Source: Alphaproteobacteria bacterium
Lineage (GTDB): Bacteria; Pseudomonadota; Alphaproteobacteria; Rhodospirillales; WMHbin7
NCBI GenBank assembly: GCA_015232335.1
Contig: JADFZV010000009.1
Span: 20,830-84,829 of the forward strand
DNA length: 64,000 bases
Reading direction: 5' to 3'
The notes beneath the pieces were generated by a model. That model was not told where the DNA came from and did no database searches. It saw only the letters and a list, made by a program, of their open reading frames with translations. Below are positions 63,876 through 64,000 of this stretch, piece after piece; the stretch's first letter is position 1, and each line of letters starts with the position of its first letter. Both the position numbers and the translations under genes were made by a program.

Positions 63876-64000
63876 TGTCCAGTCTTGAGACATAGGTTAC
63901 GGATCGTACCTAAGACATGGGTGACAACCTCGGGCCGAACGGGTTGTCGATTGTTTGCAAGGTTTTCTGCTCCAAGTCGATATATCCGAGATCATAATGC
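63876..64000 (-). mobile_element. End of an IS481-like insertion sequence (cut by window edge)
   Basis: The last 125 bp contain the end of a transposase frame and, outside it, a TGTCC-starting sequence at about 63876 that may be the element's terminal repeat. It begins only 10 bp after the tRNA-Thr gene. The exact boundary is not certain from one end. Confidence 0.5.
63910..64000 (-). CDS. IS481-like transposase, C-terminal fragment
   Basis: Read on the minus strand, 29 codons end in a TAG at 63910-63912: HYDLGYIDLEQKTLQTIDNP and then FGPRLSPMS. This resembles the C-terminal tail of IS481-family DDE transposases (LGxxDLE..LxPxxNPFGPxxxPMS). The rest lies beyond the window. The assignment rests on this tail only. 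Confidence 0.6.
   Translation of the reverse strand, partial: HYDLGYIDLEQKTLQTIDNPFGPRLSPMS

Overview
The window is 64 kb of a high-G+C chromosome with tightly packed genes, many four-base stop/start overlaps and no intergenic gap above about 265 bp. The gene content (gatCAB, purC-purS, cimA, rplU-rpmA-obgE-proB, glnB-glnA, sdhCDAB, FecR/RTX-type secreted protein, several diguanylate cyclases and bacteriohemerythrins) fits an alphaproteobacterium, most likely of the Rhodospirillales/Magnetospirillum type. That placement is inferred from gene content and style; no 16S gene is present.

Layout. 1-8.5 kb: the 5' end of rnhB, a CtpA-type protease, a cytochrome b561/diheme cytochrome c pair, acetoacetyl-CoA synthetase, threonine synthase, an M16 peptidase and rpmB. 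8.7-11.4 kb: a large fusion protein with a metallo-beta-lactamase fold, two cyclic-nucleotide-binding-like domains and a hemerythrin. 11.4-17.6 kb: a CoA-transferase/carrier pair, ruvX and gatCAB. 17.6-29.3 kb: three diguanylate cyclases interspersed with purC-purS, cimA, trmJ, rplU-rpmA-obgE-proB. 29.3-38.5 kb: a methyltransferase/ubiA pair, two coupled proteins of unknown function, holC-pepA, a membrane flippase-like protein, folD and a hotdog-fold hydratase. 38.5-43.3 kb: a hemerythrin divergent from a STAS/soluble chemoreceptor pair, then pxpB-pxpC-pxpA, in which pxpC is split by an in-frame TGA. 43.3-46.9 kb: an aminotransferase and the glnB-glnA nitrogen operon with a sigma-54 promoter and two NtrC-like sites. 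46.9-48.8 kb: a small accessory island (ParDE-like pair, AT-rich AlbA_2 gene, orphan BrnA-like antitoxin). 48.8-60.1 kb: a putative DUF922 metalloprotease, a REC-Hpt protein, ettA, a Cys-rich small protein, a 1204-residue FecR-RTX secreted protein and a TPR-glycosyltransferase cluster. 60.2-63.7 kb: sdhCDAB. The window ends with tRNA-Thr and the end of an IS481-like element.

Themes. Oxygen/redox and signalling proteins recur (two hemerythrin proteins, haem c proteins, a CZB chemoreceptor, three GGDEF enzymes, REC-Hpt). The FecR-RTX protein and the TPR-glycosyltransferase genes just upstream may form a surface-protein glycosylation and export unit. Most of the rest is ordinary housekeeping. 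The best candidates for something little described are the MBL-cNBD-hemerythrin fusion, the FecR-RTX/TPR-GT cluster and the coupled unknown pair at 30.9-33.6 kb.
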